64,000 nt of DNA from Deltaproteobacteria bacterium HGW-Deltaproteobacteria-13 (GCA_002840555.1 PHBJ01000012.1:62001-126000), one strand, 5' to 3'. Counted from the first letter of the stretch, positions 26,603 through 35,050 are shown. The notes: generated by a model from the letters alone, not told the origin. Translations and numbers: made by a program.

Positions 26603-27991
26603 TCAGTTCCATTCCGCGATCATGAGTCCGACACTGAATCGGTTGATACTTTTGTTGTAATCCATGAGTCCCTCTCCATAACCGTTGAAATACTGAAAGT
26701 AGAGACTGAATTTATCCGAGAGATATTTGTCCGCCCATTCAGGAGAAATAATCCAATCCGGCAGAAGTTTGCCGAAAGAGGAAGGTGGAATGCTCCATCC
26801 CAGTTGTATCGCGCCCATATTCTCCTGCCTCAGGTTATTGCGCAGCATCGTTTCAAAACACATATCTTTCCAATACAGCGTCGCCCAGAGTTCTCCATAT
26901 CCCACGTATCGGCTCAGATCCGGATTGTCATCATCAGCTTCATCTTCCGGCAAACGGTACCATGTTTTTAATTGCAGACTGAAAGAATTTTTCTTTTCCG
27001 ATCCCAGATTCTTTTCAAAACCGGCATTGGCGATAATCCGGTTCCAACTGCGTGAAAGAGGACGCGACCGTCCGTTGGATTGATGATTAAATCCTACATT
27101 TATAAATTGGAGTTTAACCCCCCGGAGACCGGGGATTTCATATTGAGTCCGGATATTCAAAAGTCCCTCCGGTTCATAGTTTGTGTCCCTGAAGGGTGAC
27201 GAGAACGCGGAATTGTAAAGCTGCCAGAATGAAAGCTGAGTGTAGCCGATCCACAAATCCAGGCCTTTAATGAATTTATCTTTGTCACAGCCATCGCCGT
27301 TTATATCATTGACAATATGAAGTGCCTGAAGCGGGGTTTGCAGAAAATCTTCCCAGATTTTTGCTTTGAAGCTGAGTTGAAATTTTGCCTCATTAAACTG
27401 TGCTTTAGCGGCCGGATCATATTCCAGATTCGTTTCATCATTGGGTGACGAATTATAGGCCACCGGTAAAAAATAATTCGAGCGGTAGGGCCTGATCACA
27501 AAAGAGTGATGGCGTTTGCCGGGGATTAAATCCCAGAGCCTTTCCATAACCGTCAACTCTGTCAGTTGATTAAAACATTTCAATCTTGCACCATCATCCT
27601 TGAGCGCTGTGCAATTGACCAGACCGTAATCAGCCCCTCCAACCGAAATTTGCTTCCCGGCCTTATCATCGAAGCACTGCAATCTTGCCCCTTCATTTGT
27701 CAATCCATCACACTTTTCCCAATTGCAGTCATCCTGAGAGACGCCGGCGTTTGGGGGGGGCGGCAGATTCGTTTTTTCCGGGGTAATGGCGGTGACAACT
27801 TCTTTTGCCGAAGATTGTTTTTTGGCCAGATCATCGAAACATTGCAATCGTTCCGTGTCATTCTTAAGTTGTGAGCATTTTGAGATACTGTCGTCGATTT
27901 CGGCGGCGCTGCCGGGGAATGCCGCGATCAGCAGAAAGAATGCACACAATAGTGCCACTCTAAATTCCATCCCGGTTTTTAGAATTTTCAT
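26603..27991 (-). CDS. pldA: Outer-membrane phospholipase A with Cys-repeat N-terminus
   Basis: PldA is a calcium-dependent outer-membrane barrel phospholipase. After a signal peptide (1-31, ending PGSAAEID), residues ~36-150 hold three repeats of the type C..L..D..RLxCFD. The barrel follows. GFNHQSNGRSRPLSRSWNR (near 300) contains the catalytic His-Ser pair and the downstream Asn of the family, and YFNGYGEGLMDYN near the end is also characteristic. The protein ends with the barrel strand SVGLMIAEWN. The open frame runs to 28207, but the first 72 codons are the shadow of kdsB. ATG 27991 has GGGGTGAAAGG upstream. Confidence 0.9.
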   Translation of the reverse strand: MKILKTGMEFRVALLCAFFLLIAAFPGSAAEIDDSISKCSQLKNDTERLQCFDDLAKKQSSAKEVVTAITPEKTNLPPPPNAGVSQDDCNWEKCDGLTNEGARLQCFDDKAGKQISVGGADYGLVNCTALKDDGARLKCFNQLTELTVMERLWDLIPGKRHHSFVIRPYRSNYFLPVAYNSSPNDETNLEYDPAAKAQFNEAKFQLSFKAKIWEDFLQTPLQALHIVNDINGDGCDKDKFIKGLDLWIGYTQLSFWQLYNSAFSSPFRDTNYEPEGLLNIRTQYEIPGLRGVKLQFINVGFNHQSNGRSRPLSRSWNRIIANAGFEKNLGSEKKNSFSLQLKTWYRLPEDEADDDNPDLSRYVGYGELWATLYWKDMCFETMLRNNLRQENMGAIQLGWSIPPSSFGKLLPDWIISPEWADKYLSDKFSLYFQYFNGYGEGLMDYNKSINRFSVGLMIAEWN

Positions 27992-28019
27992 CCTTTCACC
28001 CCTTATTGTATTTTTGCAT

Positions 28020-28766
28020 TTATTTTTTTGCCGTAAGTATCCGGCGGACTTTTTCCAGCTCCTGCTGGTTGTCCACCTCCACGGAATCATGAGGCGTGAT
28101 GACAACTTTAATTTTATAGCCGTATTCCAGCGCGCGCAACTGCTCCAGGGCTTCGAGTTTTTCGAGTTTCCCTTCGGGCAATTTGGTGAAGATATCGAGA
28201 AAATCACGGCGGTAGGCGTAAATGCCGTGATGCTTATAATAATCGGCCTTCAGAGATTTATCGCGGACATAGGGAATCGTCGCCCGCGAAAAATAAAGGG
28301 CGAAATTCTGATGATCGAGAACAACCTTAACCGCGTGCGGATGGGTTATCTCCTCATCAAGAATAATCTTATAAATCAGCGTGGACATGTTGATTGCGGG
28401 ATCATCGAGGAGCGGTTGGATCACTTCATCCACCTGCACCGGTTCGAAAATCGGCTGATCGCCCTGAATGTTGACAACAATCGCGTCGGCGGAAAGATTG
28501 AGCTCCTTTACCGCTTCGGAGATCCTATCCGTGCCGGAGCGATGCGTGGCCGCCGTCATCACGGCATTGCCGCCGAAACTTTTTACCGCGTCGAATATTC
28601 TCTGATCATCAGTCGCTACAGCAACATAGGGGACAGCTTTTGCCCGGGCGACGCGTTCATAGACATGCTGAATCATCGGCTTTCCGCACAGATCGGCCAG
28701 AGGCTTGCCGGGAAAACGGCTGGATTCGTATCTTGAGGGGATGATGCAGACAATTTTTCTCTTCAT
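28020..28766 (-). CDS. kdsB: 3-deoxy-manno-octulosonate cytidylyltransferase
   Basis: KdsB activates Kdo to CMP-Kdo for the lipopolysaccharide core. The protein starts MKRKIVCIIPSRYESSRFPGK, the nucleotide-binding loop, and carries GTDRISEAV and VVNIQGDQPIFEP with the metal-binding Asp. The 248 residues match the family. The ATG at 28766 is preferred to the TTG at 28772. Its Shine-Dalgarno GGAG (28776-28773) lies inside the terminal repeat of a mobile-like element. It is followed by pldA. Confidence 0.96.
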   Translation of the reverse strand: MKRKIVCIIPSRYESSRFPGKPLADLCGKPMIQHVYERVARAKAVPYVAVATDDQRIFDAVKSFGGNAVMTAATHRSGTDRISEAVKELNLSADAIVVNIQGDQPIFEPVQVDEVIQPLLDDPAINMSTLIYKIILDEEITHPHAVKVVLDHQNFALYFSRATIPYVRDKSLKADYYKHHGIYAYRRDFLDIFTKLPEGKLEKLEALEQLRALEYGYKIKVVITPHDSVEVDNQQELEKVRRILTAKK

Positions 28767-28767
28767 T

Positions 28768-28893
28768 AACAACTCCGTAAAAAGTTCAGATACTGCGTTG
28801 CACTGCGTCCTTCGTCCTTGCGGCCTACGCTTAAGTAGGCCTCACTCCTCAGGCCTTGTGCGCCTTGTCTCTGAAGCTTTTTACGAAGTTGTT
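28768..28893 (-). repeat. Second 126-bp MITE-like element, upstream of kdsB
   Basis: The ends AACAACTCCGTAAAAAG (28768-28784) and CTTTTTACGAAGTTGTT (28877-28893) are inverted repeats with one mismatch. The central GGCCTAC/GTAGGCC hairpin is conserved, and the length is the same as the ilvB-ilvN copy. It starts 2 bp before the kdsB start codon and so supplies the kdsB ribosome-binding site. Confidence 0.8.
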
Positions 28894-28929
28894 TCGAGCA
28901 GTATATTTGCATATAAATTATTCTTAATT

Positions 28930-28966
28930 TTCTTGTCATTCCCGCGTAGGCGGGAATCCAGGACAT
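28930..28966. repeat. REP-like palindrome upstream of kdsB, after hldD
   Basis: GTCATTCCCGCGTAGGCGGG followed by AATCCAGGA forms a CATTCCCGC-GCGGGAAT palindrome of the family that recurs at least ten times in the window. It lies between the 126-bp element and the hldD stop. Confidence 0.75.
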
Positions 28967-28975
28967 TTATAATAG

Positions 28976-29953
28976 TTATCTTCCTAAATGCGGATCGGCC
29001 TGCTGTAAATAATTCACCACATAATCACGCACGGAATCTTCCAGGGAAGAAAAAACTGCCGGGCAGCCCGCCGCGCGCAGCTTGTTCATTTCCGCCTGGG
29101 TGAAGTATTGATATTGATTACGCAGCTCCTCGGGCATTTCAATATATTTGATATTGGTTTCAATCCCCATAGCGCTGAAGACGGCGCCGATCAAATCATT
29201 CCATGTTCTGGCTTTTCCCGTTCCCAGATTAAAAATGCCGTTGACGTCCTGATTTTTAAAAAGCCACCACAGAACATTAATACAGTCTTTGATATAAACA
29301 AAATCCCGCATCTGGCCGCCGTCTTTATATTCCGGTTTATAGGATTTAAAAAGCTTCACCTTGCCGGTTTCTTTAATCTGATGAAACGCTTTAAAAATCA
29401 CGCTGGTCATATCCGCCTTGTGATATTCATTGGGGCCGAAGACGTTGAAAAATTTGATTCCCGCCATCTTGTTTTCCAGTTGCCGCCGCAGGACCCACAA
29501 ATCAAATACCTGCTTGGAATAGCCGTACATATTAATGGGCTTAAGCGCCTTGATTTTACCGTGGTCGTCGGAAAAGCCCTGCCTGCCGTCGCCGTATGTC
29601 GCGGCGGAGCTGGCATAAATAAAACGAACATGGTGTTCAATCGCCCATTCGGCCAATGTTCTCGTGTAGAGAAAATTATTTTCCCAGAGATAATCCGCGT
29701 CCCGCTCGGTCGTTGAAGAACATGCTCCCATGTGCACAATGGCGCTGATCTCAAAAGGCAAGGTATCGTCGCAAAGCATATTAAAGAAATCGTCTTTATA
29801 GATGTAATCCTCAAACCGGAGATTGACCAGATTTCTCCATTTATCGGTCGTCCCCAGGCGGTCGACGATGACTATATCTTCAATGCCTTCCTGATTTAAC
29901 TTCCAGACAAAAGCGCTGCCGATAAATCCGGCGCCACCTGTAACAATAATCAT
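28976..29953 (-). CDS. hldD: ADP-L-glycero-D-manno-heptose 6-epimerase
   Basis: HldD makes the heptose donor of the LPS inner core. The short-chain dehydrogenase fold starts MIIVTGGAGFIGSAFVWKLN. The catalytic set is SSAATYG and YGYSK (Tyr/Lys). KFFNVFGPNEYHKADMTSV is diagnostic of HldD rather than other epimerases. 325 residues; AGGAG precedes the ATG. Together with kdsB it shows that the organism makes an LPS core. Confidence 0.95.
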   Translation of the reverse strand: MIIVTGGAGFIGSAFVWKLNQEGIEDIVIVDRLGTTDKWRNLVNLRFEDYIYKDDFFNMLCDDTLPFEISAIVHMGACSSTTERDADYLWENNFLYTRTLAEWAIEHHVRFIYASSAATYGDGRQGFSDDHGKIKALKPINMYGYSKQVFDLWVLRRQLENKMAGIKFFNVFGPNEYHKADMTSVIFKAFHQIKETGKVKLFKSYKPEYKDGGQMRDFVYIKDCINVLWWLFKNQDVNGIFNLGTGKARTWNDLIGAVFSAMGIETNIKYIEMPEELRNQYQYFTQAEMNKLRAAGCPAVFSSLEDSVRDYVVNYLQQADPHLGR

Positions 29954-29992
29954 TTACTTGGCTCCTTTTCTTGTTAAAAATGGTTGATGCAT

Positions 29993-30060
29993 CCCGATCA
30001 TATCGGGAGTTTCCCCACCCCACTTCCTGGATTCCCCGGTCAGGCCGGGGAATGACAAGG
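29993..30060. repeat. REP-like palindromes between pgeF and hldD
   Basis: CCCGATCATATCGGG (29995-30009) is a perfect short inverted repeat. TGGATTCCCCGGTCAGGCCG with GGGAATGACAA (about 30029-30058) is a unit of the CATTCCC family in the opposite orientation to that at 28930. Confidence 0.7.
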
Positions 30061-30109
30061 TGGTGTATAAGTAATACTGAAAAGAGATGCTGTCAATACC
30101 AATGTTTTC

Positions 30110-30964
30110 TTATTGAATCCGCGGATATTCGTCGCCGATGGTTAAAACGCGGCAGGGGGCATCCCCCTTAATCATCATAAAATTAACCTGCCTGCCCGTA
30201 ATTCCGCCCGATCCCCGATGCGAAAAAAATAAATCCTGACGGCAGGACGTACACAGATCCGCGACATCTATGTTTTCTTCCGGAATATCGCAATTCAGAA
30301 TTTGCCTGCGGTTGGCCCCGGCCAAATCCAGTATCCATTTATTTGTTCCGAAACAGGAGAATAAAAATTCCTCATTATTTTTCTGATTAAAAAAAGCGTC
30401 CGCCGTTGTGCCGTCAACCTCAAAGCAGCATCGACCGATCGCCGGGCCTATGGCCGCCAGGATATCCTGTTTTGCCGAACCATATTTCTCCCGGAGCAGC
30501 CGGATGACTTTGGCGCTGATTTCCAGCGCGGAGCTTCGCCAGCCGGCATGAACCACAGCGATGATTTTTTTTATCCGATCAACAAAAAAAACAGGCACGC
30601 AATCCGCCGTCTTGATGCAAACAGCCAGATTTGTGCGGTTGGTGACAATGGCGTCATGGTTCAGTTCCGCCCGCGTAGAAAAAAAGTCGCCGTAAGGGGG
30701 GATGACCAGAACATCATCGCCGTGAACCTGATTGACGACAAGGAATTGTTCCAGCGGTATGGCAAAGGCCATCGCTATACGATTCCAGTTATGCAAAACC
30801 TTGCCTTCTTCATCGCCTTCTTTAAAACTTATATTGAGCGACGCGTATTCATTCTCGGAGACGCCGCCAAGTCTCGTACAGAAGGCGTGCGTCAAAAAGT
30901 CGCATTTGCTTAAAAGCGGAGATTCCAGATATTCTATGGAATGATTTTTGACCGAACGGAACAT
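30110..30964 (-). CDS. pgeF: PgeF/YfiH-type multicopper-oxidase-fold protein (purine nucleoside phosphorylase/MurNAc-linked editing)
   Basis: The YfiH family (formerly laccase domain) includes zinc-dependent purine nucleoside phosphorylase/deaminase activities and a peptidoglycan-editing factor. Conserved metal and catalytic blocks are present: VNQVHGDDV, ADCVPVFF, VHAGWRSSALEI and GPAIGRCCFEVD. ATG 30964 (284 residues, AAGGTAAAAGT upstream) is preferred to 31036, since family members begin close to this point. It is in the same orientation as hldD, kdsB and pldA. Confidence 0.88.
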   Translation of the reverse strand: MFRSVKNHSIEYLESPLLSKCDFLTHAFCTRLGGVSENEYASLNISFKEGDEEGKVLHNWNRIAMAFAIPLEQFLVVNQVHGDDVLVIPPYGDFFSTRAELNHDAIVTNRTNLAVCIKTADCVPVFFVDRIKKIIAVVHAGWRSSALEISAKVIRLLREKYGSAKQDILAAIGPAIGRCCFEVDGTTADAFFNQKNNEEFLFSCFGTNKWILDLAGANRRQILNCDIPEENIDVADLCTSCRQDLFFSHRGSGGITGRQVNFMMIKGDAPCRVLTIGDEYPRIQ

Positions 30965-31225
30965 ACTTTTACCTTCATTTGCCTTTCCCGTCAGAAGTGG
31001 TTGAATCAATGACGGACACTCTACCATATTAGTCAAATGATATAAAAACCTTTCTCTCGATTTTTTTATCTCTTTTCTAATATTATTTTTCGAAGAATTA
31101 TTCCGGCCTGATTTAAAATGTCAGGGGGATGCCGGGTGAGGGGCAATCCGGTCCGGACAGCGCGCACCTTTAATTCCCCGATCAGGTTTCTAAGGCAGAA
31201 TCAAATCAAATGGGTAATAATATTC

Positions 31226-31253
31226 TTGACTTTTCAAACGATTTTGCTAGAAA
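31226..31253 (+). promoter_or_regulatory. Candidate promoter of the OmpW-like gene
   Basis: TTGACT (31226-31231) is followed, 16 bp later, by an extended -10 TGCTAGAAA (TG at 31245-31246, TAGAAA at 31248-31253). It is about 40 bp upstream of the start and is well placed for this monocistronic outer-membrane gene. Confidence 0.55.
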
Positions 31254-31293
31254 TAATCGACTGTAAAATCCCGCTTAATCGGAGAGGTATTCT

Positions 31294-31962
31294 ATGAAAA
31301 AAATATTTTTATTTGTAGTTGCGTCATTATTATTGTTTTCCAGTGTAGCAACGGCAAGCAGCGTTGCCGGTAAGGTTGGTATAACAGCACGAGGCGGGTC
31401 AGGTTATTTTTTTAATAATGAATTTACAGATGCGGCTGCCGCGCATTGGGGTGTTGAAGGAAAAATTAAAGGGGGCACAGGATGGACCGGCGGCGGTGGA
31501 GTCATGTACGGTATTACCGATAATCTGTCCGTTGACTTTGATGTCATTTACTCGCAGGTCGAGGTAACAATGACAACGCTGGGCGGAGTTGACCATGTAT
31601 TTGGAAGAGGTAAAACCATTGATTTTTCTTTTGGCGCCCAGTGGCGCTTCATGCCGAAAAGCGCTTTTGTTCCTTATGCCGGGGCGGGCGTTGATTTTAT
31701 GATAAATAAATTTGATCTTTATGACGCATACAGCACCCCTGGTGAAAGTCTCGAAATTGATAATACTTATGGCGGTCATCTGAATCTCGGCGCTGATTAC
31801 TTCATCACGCCCAATATCGCTCTCAATGCTGAGTTCCGGTACCTGTACAGCACAAGTGGCGATATGAAAAGAAAATATGCCGGTGACCCTGATGTCGTCG
31901 CGGCAACATATAGCCCCGGCAATGTTTCCGCTTTTGCGGGTATAAGATTTTTCTTCCCCTGA
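31294..31962 (+). CDS. OmpW-like small outer-membrane beta-barrel protein
   Basis: 222 residues with a signal peptide (MKKIFLFVVASLLLFSSVAT, cut after ASS or ATA). Alternating amphipathic strands typical of an 8-strand barrel follow. YGITDNLSVDFDVIYSQVEV, FVPYAGAGVDFM and ITPNIALNAEFRYLYS are OmpW/OmpX-type blocks. The chain ends in an aromatic residue and proline after a barrel strand (AGIRFFFP). GGAGAGGT lies upstream. The cargo is unknown; small barrels of this type often carry hydrophobic compounds. Confidence 0.75.
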   Translation: MKKIFLFVVASLLLFSSVATASSVAGKVGITARGGSGYFFNNEFTDAAAAHWGVEGKIKGGTGWTGGGGVMYGITDNLSVDFDVIYSQVEVTMTTLGGVDHVFGRGKTIDFSFGAQWRFMPKSAFVPYAGAGVDFMINKFDLYDAYSTPGESLEIDNTYGGHLNLGADYFITPNIALNAEFRYLYSTSGDMKRKYAGDPDVVAATYSPGNVSAFAGIRFFFP

Positions 31963-31965
31963 TAG

Positions 31966-32050
31966 AAAAGAGAAGTTAAACAAAGTTTAAGATTTAAGTG
32001 AATCGGTGTTACTTAAAACTGAATTACTTAAATCTTAATTACTTTAAAGT
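31966..32050. repeat. First TTAAG-type (family A) repeat tract
   Basis: TTAAG units (CTTAA on the other strand) begin here: GTTTAAGATTTAAG, then TTACTTAAAACTGAATTACT and TAAATCTTAATTACTT. No such tract was seen in the first 31.9 kb. It lies between the OmpW-like gene and the UDP-sugar dehydrogenase and marks the left edge of the repeat-rich polysaccharide locus. Confidence 0.7.
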
Positions 32051-32074
32051 CTGAATCTGAAGGAGCAAATTATT

Positions 32075-33391
32075 GTGAAGCAACTGACTGTCAAATCTTT
32101 TCTTGCTAAAAAAGATAAAATTGCCATCGTGGGTCTGGGATATGTCGGGCTCCCCCTGGCCGCTCATTTATCCCGTCATTTTTCAGTCATCGGTTACGAC
32201 AATAATCCCGTTAATATTGCCGAATTTAAAAAAGGTCACGACCGCACCATGGAACTGACCGATGCGGAATTAAAGAAATCCCGCATTCATTTTACATCCG
32301 ATCCGGCCGAGCTTTCCTCATGCCGTCTTTTCATTGTGTGCGTGCCCACGCCGGTGGACCATTTCCATGTTCCCGATTTAAGCGCGCTGGAAAATGCCTC
32401 CTCCATCATCGGCAAACACTTACAGGCAGGATCATGCGTTGTTTATGAATCCACGGTTTATCCCGGAGTCACGGAAGATGTTTGCGTGCCTGTTCTGGAG
32501 AAAGAATCGAAACTTAAATTCGGCCGTGATTTTGTTGTGGGCTATTCTCCTGAGCGCATCAATCCGGGCGATAAAATCCATACCCTCGATAAAACCATAA
32601 AAATTATTTCCGCATCCAGCGGCATGGCGCTTGATTTTCTCATGAAAATTTACGGCAGGGTGGTTAAAGCCGGTCTGCACCCGGTTTCTTCCATAAAAGT
32701 TGCTGAAGCGGCCAAGGTCATTGAAAACACCCAGCGCGACATCAACATAGCGCTCATGAATGAACTGGCGATAATTTTCAATAAAATGGATATCGATACC
32801 CTGGAAGTTCTGGAAGCGGCGGGAACAAAATGGAACTTCCTGCCTTTCCGTCCCGGTCTTGTCGGCGGGCATTGTATCGGCGTCGATCCCTATTACCTGA
32901 CCTACAAAGCCGCCAGTATCGGCTATCGTCCGGAAGTGATTTTATCCGGCCGGCGCATCAATGACAATATGGGAAAATATGTGGCCGAAAAAGCAATCAA
33001 GATGCTCATCCGTGCCGATAAGCAGGTACGCAGCGCGCGCGTAGCCATTCTGGGAGTTTCTTTTAAAGAAAATGTTCCGGATATACGCAATACCCGCGTA
33101 ACGGATATCATTAACGAGTTGAAAGACTTCGGCGTGGAAGTTCTGGTTCATGATCCCCTGGTAATCAGGGAAGAGGCGCGCCGTCATTGCGGTGTGGATC
33201 TGGTTGCGCTAAAAGACATTCATGATGTTGACGCAATAATTCTGGCTGTGGCCCATCGCGCCTATACGGATATGGGGCTTAAAAAAATTGCGGCGCTTGG
33301 CCGCAAAAAGAACCCGATCATGATTGACATAAAAGCCATGTTCCAGCCGGAAAAAGCCCGAGCACTGGGAATAAATTACTGGCGATTATAA
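32075..33391 (+). CDS. UDP-N-acetylhexosamine 6-dehydrogenase (WbpA/TviB/WecC-type)
   Basis: A 438-residue nucleotide-sugar dehydrogenase that oxidises C6 of UDP-GlcNAc or a related sugar to the uronic acid with 2 NAD+. The N-terminal Rossmann motif is VGLGYVGLPLAAH. Catalytic blocks are ESTVYPGVTEDV, GYSPERINPGDK, EAAKVIENTQRDIN and the Cys motif VGGHCIGVDPYY. The C-terminal UDP-binding domain contains GVSFKENVPDIRNTR. The start is GTG 32075, with AAGGAG 9 nt upstream. In this locus it probably supplies UDP-HexNAcA. Confidence 0.92.
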   Translation: MKQLTVKSFLAKKDKIAIVGLGYVGLPLAAHLSRHFSVIGYDNNPVNIAEFKKGHDRTMELTDAELKKSRIHFTSDPAELSSCRLFIVCVPTPVDHFHVPDLSALENASSIIGKHLQAGSCVVYESTVYPGVTEDVCVPVLEKESKLKFGRDFVVGYSPERINPGDKIHTLDKTIKIISASSGMALDFLMKIYGRVVKAGLHPVSSIKVAEAAKVIENTQRDINIALMNELAIIFNKMDIDTLEVLEAAGTKWNFLPFRPGLVGGHCIGVDPYYLTYKAASIGYRPEVILSGRRINDNMGKYVAEKAIKMLIRADKQVRSARVAILGVSFKENVPDIRNTRVTDIINELKDFGVEVLVHDPLVIREEARRHCGVDLVALKDIHDVDAIILAVAHRAYTDMGLKKIAALGRKKNPIMIDIKAMFQPEKARALGINYWRL

Positions 33392-33434
33392 AAATAAGAT
33401 TTAAGGAATTAAGCACCTTTGTCATTCCCGCGCA
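33391..33434. repeat. Family A repeat and REP half just after the dehydrogenase stop
   Basis: TAAGATTTAAGGAATTAAGC starts 6 bp after the stop codon, and GTCATTCCCGCGCAGGCGGG, a REP half-unit, follows. It is part of the boundary between the dehydrogenase and the first ATPase module. Confidence 0.6.
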
Positions 33435-33588
33435 GGCGGGGGTGCAGGGGGTGGAAATTTTGAAATCTATTTCCTGGATTCCGGGTCACCCGACATCCGC
33501 CGGGCAAGGAGTTTGGCATGACAAAATAGTGTCATTCCCCGGCTCGACCGGGGAATCCAGCTTTTATCTATTTCCTGGATTCCCGATT
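33435..33588. repeat. 154-bp direct repeat, copy 1
   Basis: The segment is identical to 34897-35050 except at one base (G at 33508, A at 34970). It contains ATTCCCCGG-CCGGGGAAT (about 33532-33556), a REP-like palindrome, and two GGATTCC motifs. The pair encloses the ATPase gene at 33632-34786. Confidence 0.9.
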
Positions 33589-33655
33589 TCCTTAACTACT
33601 TAAATCTTAATACTTTGTTTAACTTCTCTACTTAAAACTTAATACTTCTCAATTC
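33589..33655. repeat. Family A tract over the ATPase 1 stop codon
   Basis: CTTAACTACTTAAATCTTAA and CTTAAAACTTAATACTT are present. The ATPase 1 stop (33632-33634) is part of CTTAAAACTTAAT, so the tract encodes the final residues SIKF and the TAA. Confidence 0.7.
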
Positions 33656-34786
33656 CGTCAATGGAATCACCGTCATGTTTTTATTTAAAGCATAAGCTTC
33701 ACTACCCGGATAGATAACCCACAAATGCTTTAAAGCAAGCTCTTCGGATGCCATACGCATAGATGAAGTGAAACCCGGCGCCTGCGCGTACTTGACCTCG
33801 ATACCATAGAGACGCCCGTTTTTGGGGAACACCAGATCAATCTCCGCCGACGCATGTACTCCCCAGAAAAATATTTCATTCTCCTTCAATCGGATGGCCT
33901 TGATTGTTTCCTCCAGCGCGAAACCTTCCCATGATGCGCCGAGTTTCGGGTGTGAAAGAACATCATTTTTCTCCTCCAGATCAAACAAGGCATGCAAAAT
34001 CCCCGTATCGCGAAAATAAATCTTTGGCCTTTTGATAATTCTTTTCTTTGTGTTGTAATTCCATGGACGCAACTGACGAACCATAAACGTTGCTGAAAGC
34101 AAATCCAGATACCTTTGCGCGGTATGGTCGGAGACCGCCAAACTCTTACCAATTTCCGAAGCATTGAATATCTGGTCGTGATAATGCGCGAGCATTTGCC
34201 AGAAGCGGCCAAGCGATTTGGAGGGGATATTGAATCCCAGCTGAGGGATATCCCTTTCCAGAAAAGTGGCTATAAAATCCTGACGCCACTGGTAGGAAGC
34301 CGCTTCGCTCGACGCGAGAAAAGACCTGGGGAAAGCGCCTCTTATCCATAATTTATCTTTCTTTGCCATCCCTACAAGATCAAGAGAAAACCCGCCTATC
34401 TCCAGATAGCTTATGCGCCCGGCCAGCGACTCCGAAGATTGTCGCATTAGATCGCGTGACGCGCTACCTAAAATCAGGAATTTAGTTTTTTTGTTTGGCC
34501 TGTCGGCAAGTACGCGTAAAACCGGAAACAAATCCGGCGTCCGCTGGATCTCGTCGAGAACAATCAGCCCCTCCTGACTTTCCAGCGCCAACAGAGGTTC
34601 TTCAAGCTGCCTCAGATCTCGCGGATTCTCCAGATCAAAAAAAGAGACATTCTTCGGCCACTGATCGGCGAACTGCCGGGCAAGTGTGGTTTTCCCGCAT
34701 TGCCGTGGTCCAAGAATCGCCACGATAGGATTATTCCTGAAGCGCGCATTTAAAAGATCGATTTCATCTGTTCTTTTTATCTGCAT
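33632..34786 (-). CDS. AAA-14/DUF4143 ATPase, paralogue 1
   Basis: A 384-residue ATPase of the AAA_14-DUF4143 family. Walker A GPRQCGKT is at 26-33 and Walker B GLIVLDEIQ at 73-81. LILGSASRDLMRQSSESLAGRI follows (blocks GSASRDL and SESLAGRI), with a helical/winged region near 180-250 and a C-terminal DUF4143 nuclease-like fold (NEIFFWGVHASAEIDLVFPK with D and ExK: IEVKYA). The family is common, spreads between species, and has no agreed function. Its TAA stop lies within a TTAAG repeat, and 154-bp direct repeats flank it. Confidence 0.9.
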   Translation of the reverse strand: MQIKRTDEIDLLNARFRNNPIVAILGPRQCGKTTLARQFADQWPKNVSFFDLENPRDLRQLEEPLLALESQEGLIVLDEIQRTPDLFPVLRVLADRPNKKTKFLILGSASRDLMRQSSESLAGRISYLEIGGFSLDLVGMAKKDKLWIRGAFPRSFLASSEAASYQWRQDFIATFLERDIPQLGFNIPSKSLGRFWQMLAHYHDQIFNASEIGKSLAVSDHTAQRYLDLLSATFMVRQLRPWNYNTKKRIIKRPKIYFRDTGILHALFDLEEKNDVLSHPKLGASWEGFALEETIKAIRLKENEIFFWGVHASAEIDLVFPKNGRLYGIEVKYAQAPGFTSSMRMASEELALKHLWVIYPGSEAYALNKNMTVIPLTELRSIKF

Positions 34787-34896
34787 GAAAATATTTTATC
34801 ATGAAATTTCGACATGTCAAGGCGAAATTTCATGATTCGCGCTTATCACTTTTTTAAACCTTGAACATTGAACTTAGAACTTTTTTGTCCTCCGCT
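34787..34896. repeat. Upstream of ATPase 1: family B start and REP fragment
   Basis: Upstream of the ATPase ATG, the segment AAATTTCATGA/TCATGAAATTT (about 34799-34835) forms an inverted repeat, GAAATTTC ... GAAATTTC type, that could be an operator or a promoter element. ACCTTGAACATTGAACTTAG (about 34857-34880), a family B tract, follows. Confidence 0.5.
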
Positions 34897-35050
34897 GGCG
34901 GGGGTGCAGGGGGTGGAAATTTTGAAATCTATTTCCTGGATTCCGGGTCACCCGACATCCGCCGGGCAAAGAGTTTGGCATGACAAAATAGTGTCATTCC
35001 CCGGCTCGACCGGGGAATCCAGCTTTTATCTATTTCCTGGATTCCCGATT
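34897..35050. repeat. 154-bp direct repeat, copy 2
   Basis: One base differs from 33435-33588. It lies on the far side of ATPase 1, so the gene plus one repeat form a 1,462-bp unit that could be excised or duplicated by recombination. Confidence 0.9.

Noticed and set aside
27992-28207. A 72-codon N-terminal extension of PldA
   Set aside because: It lies inside kdsB in another frame; the signal peptide and ribosome site place the start at 27991.
27786-28736. A 316-codon plus-strand frame opposite kdsB and the start of pldA
   Set aside because: It crosses two clear genes on the other strand and shows no family pattern.
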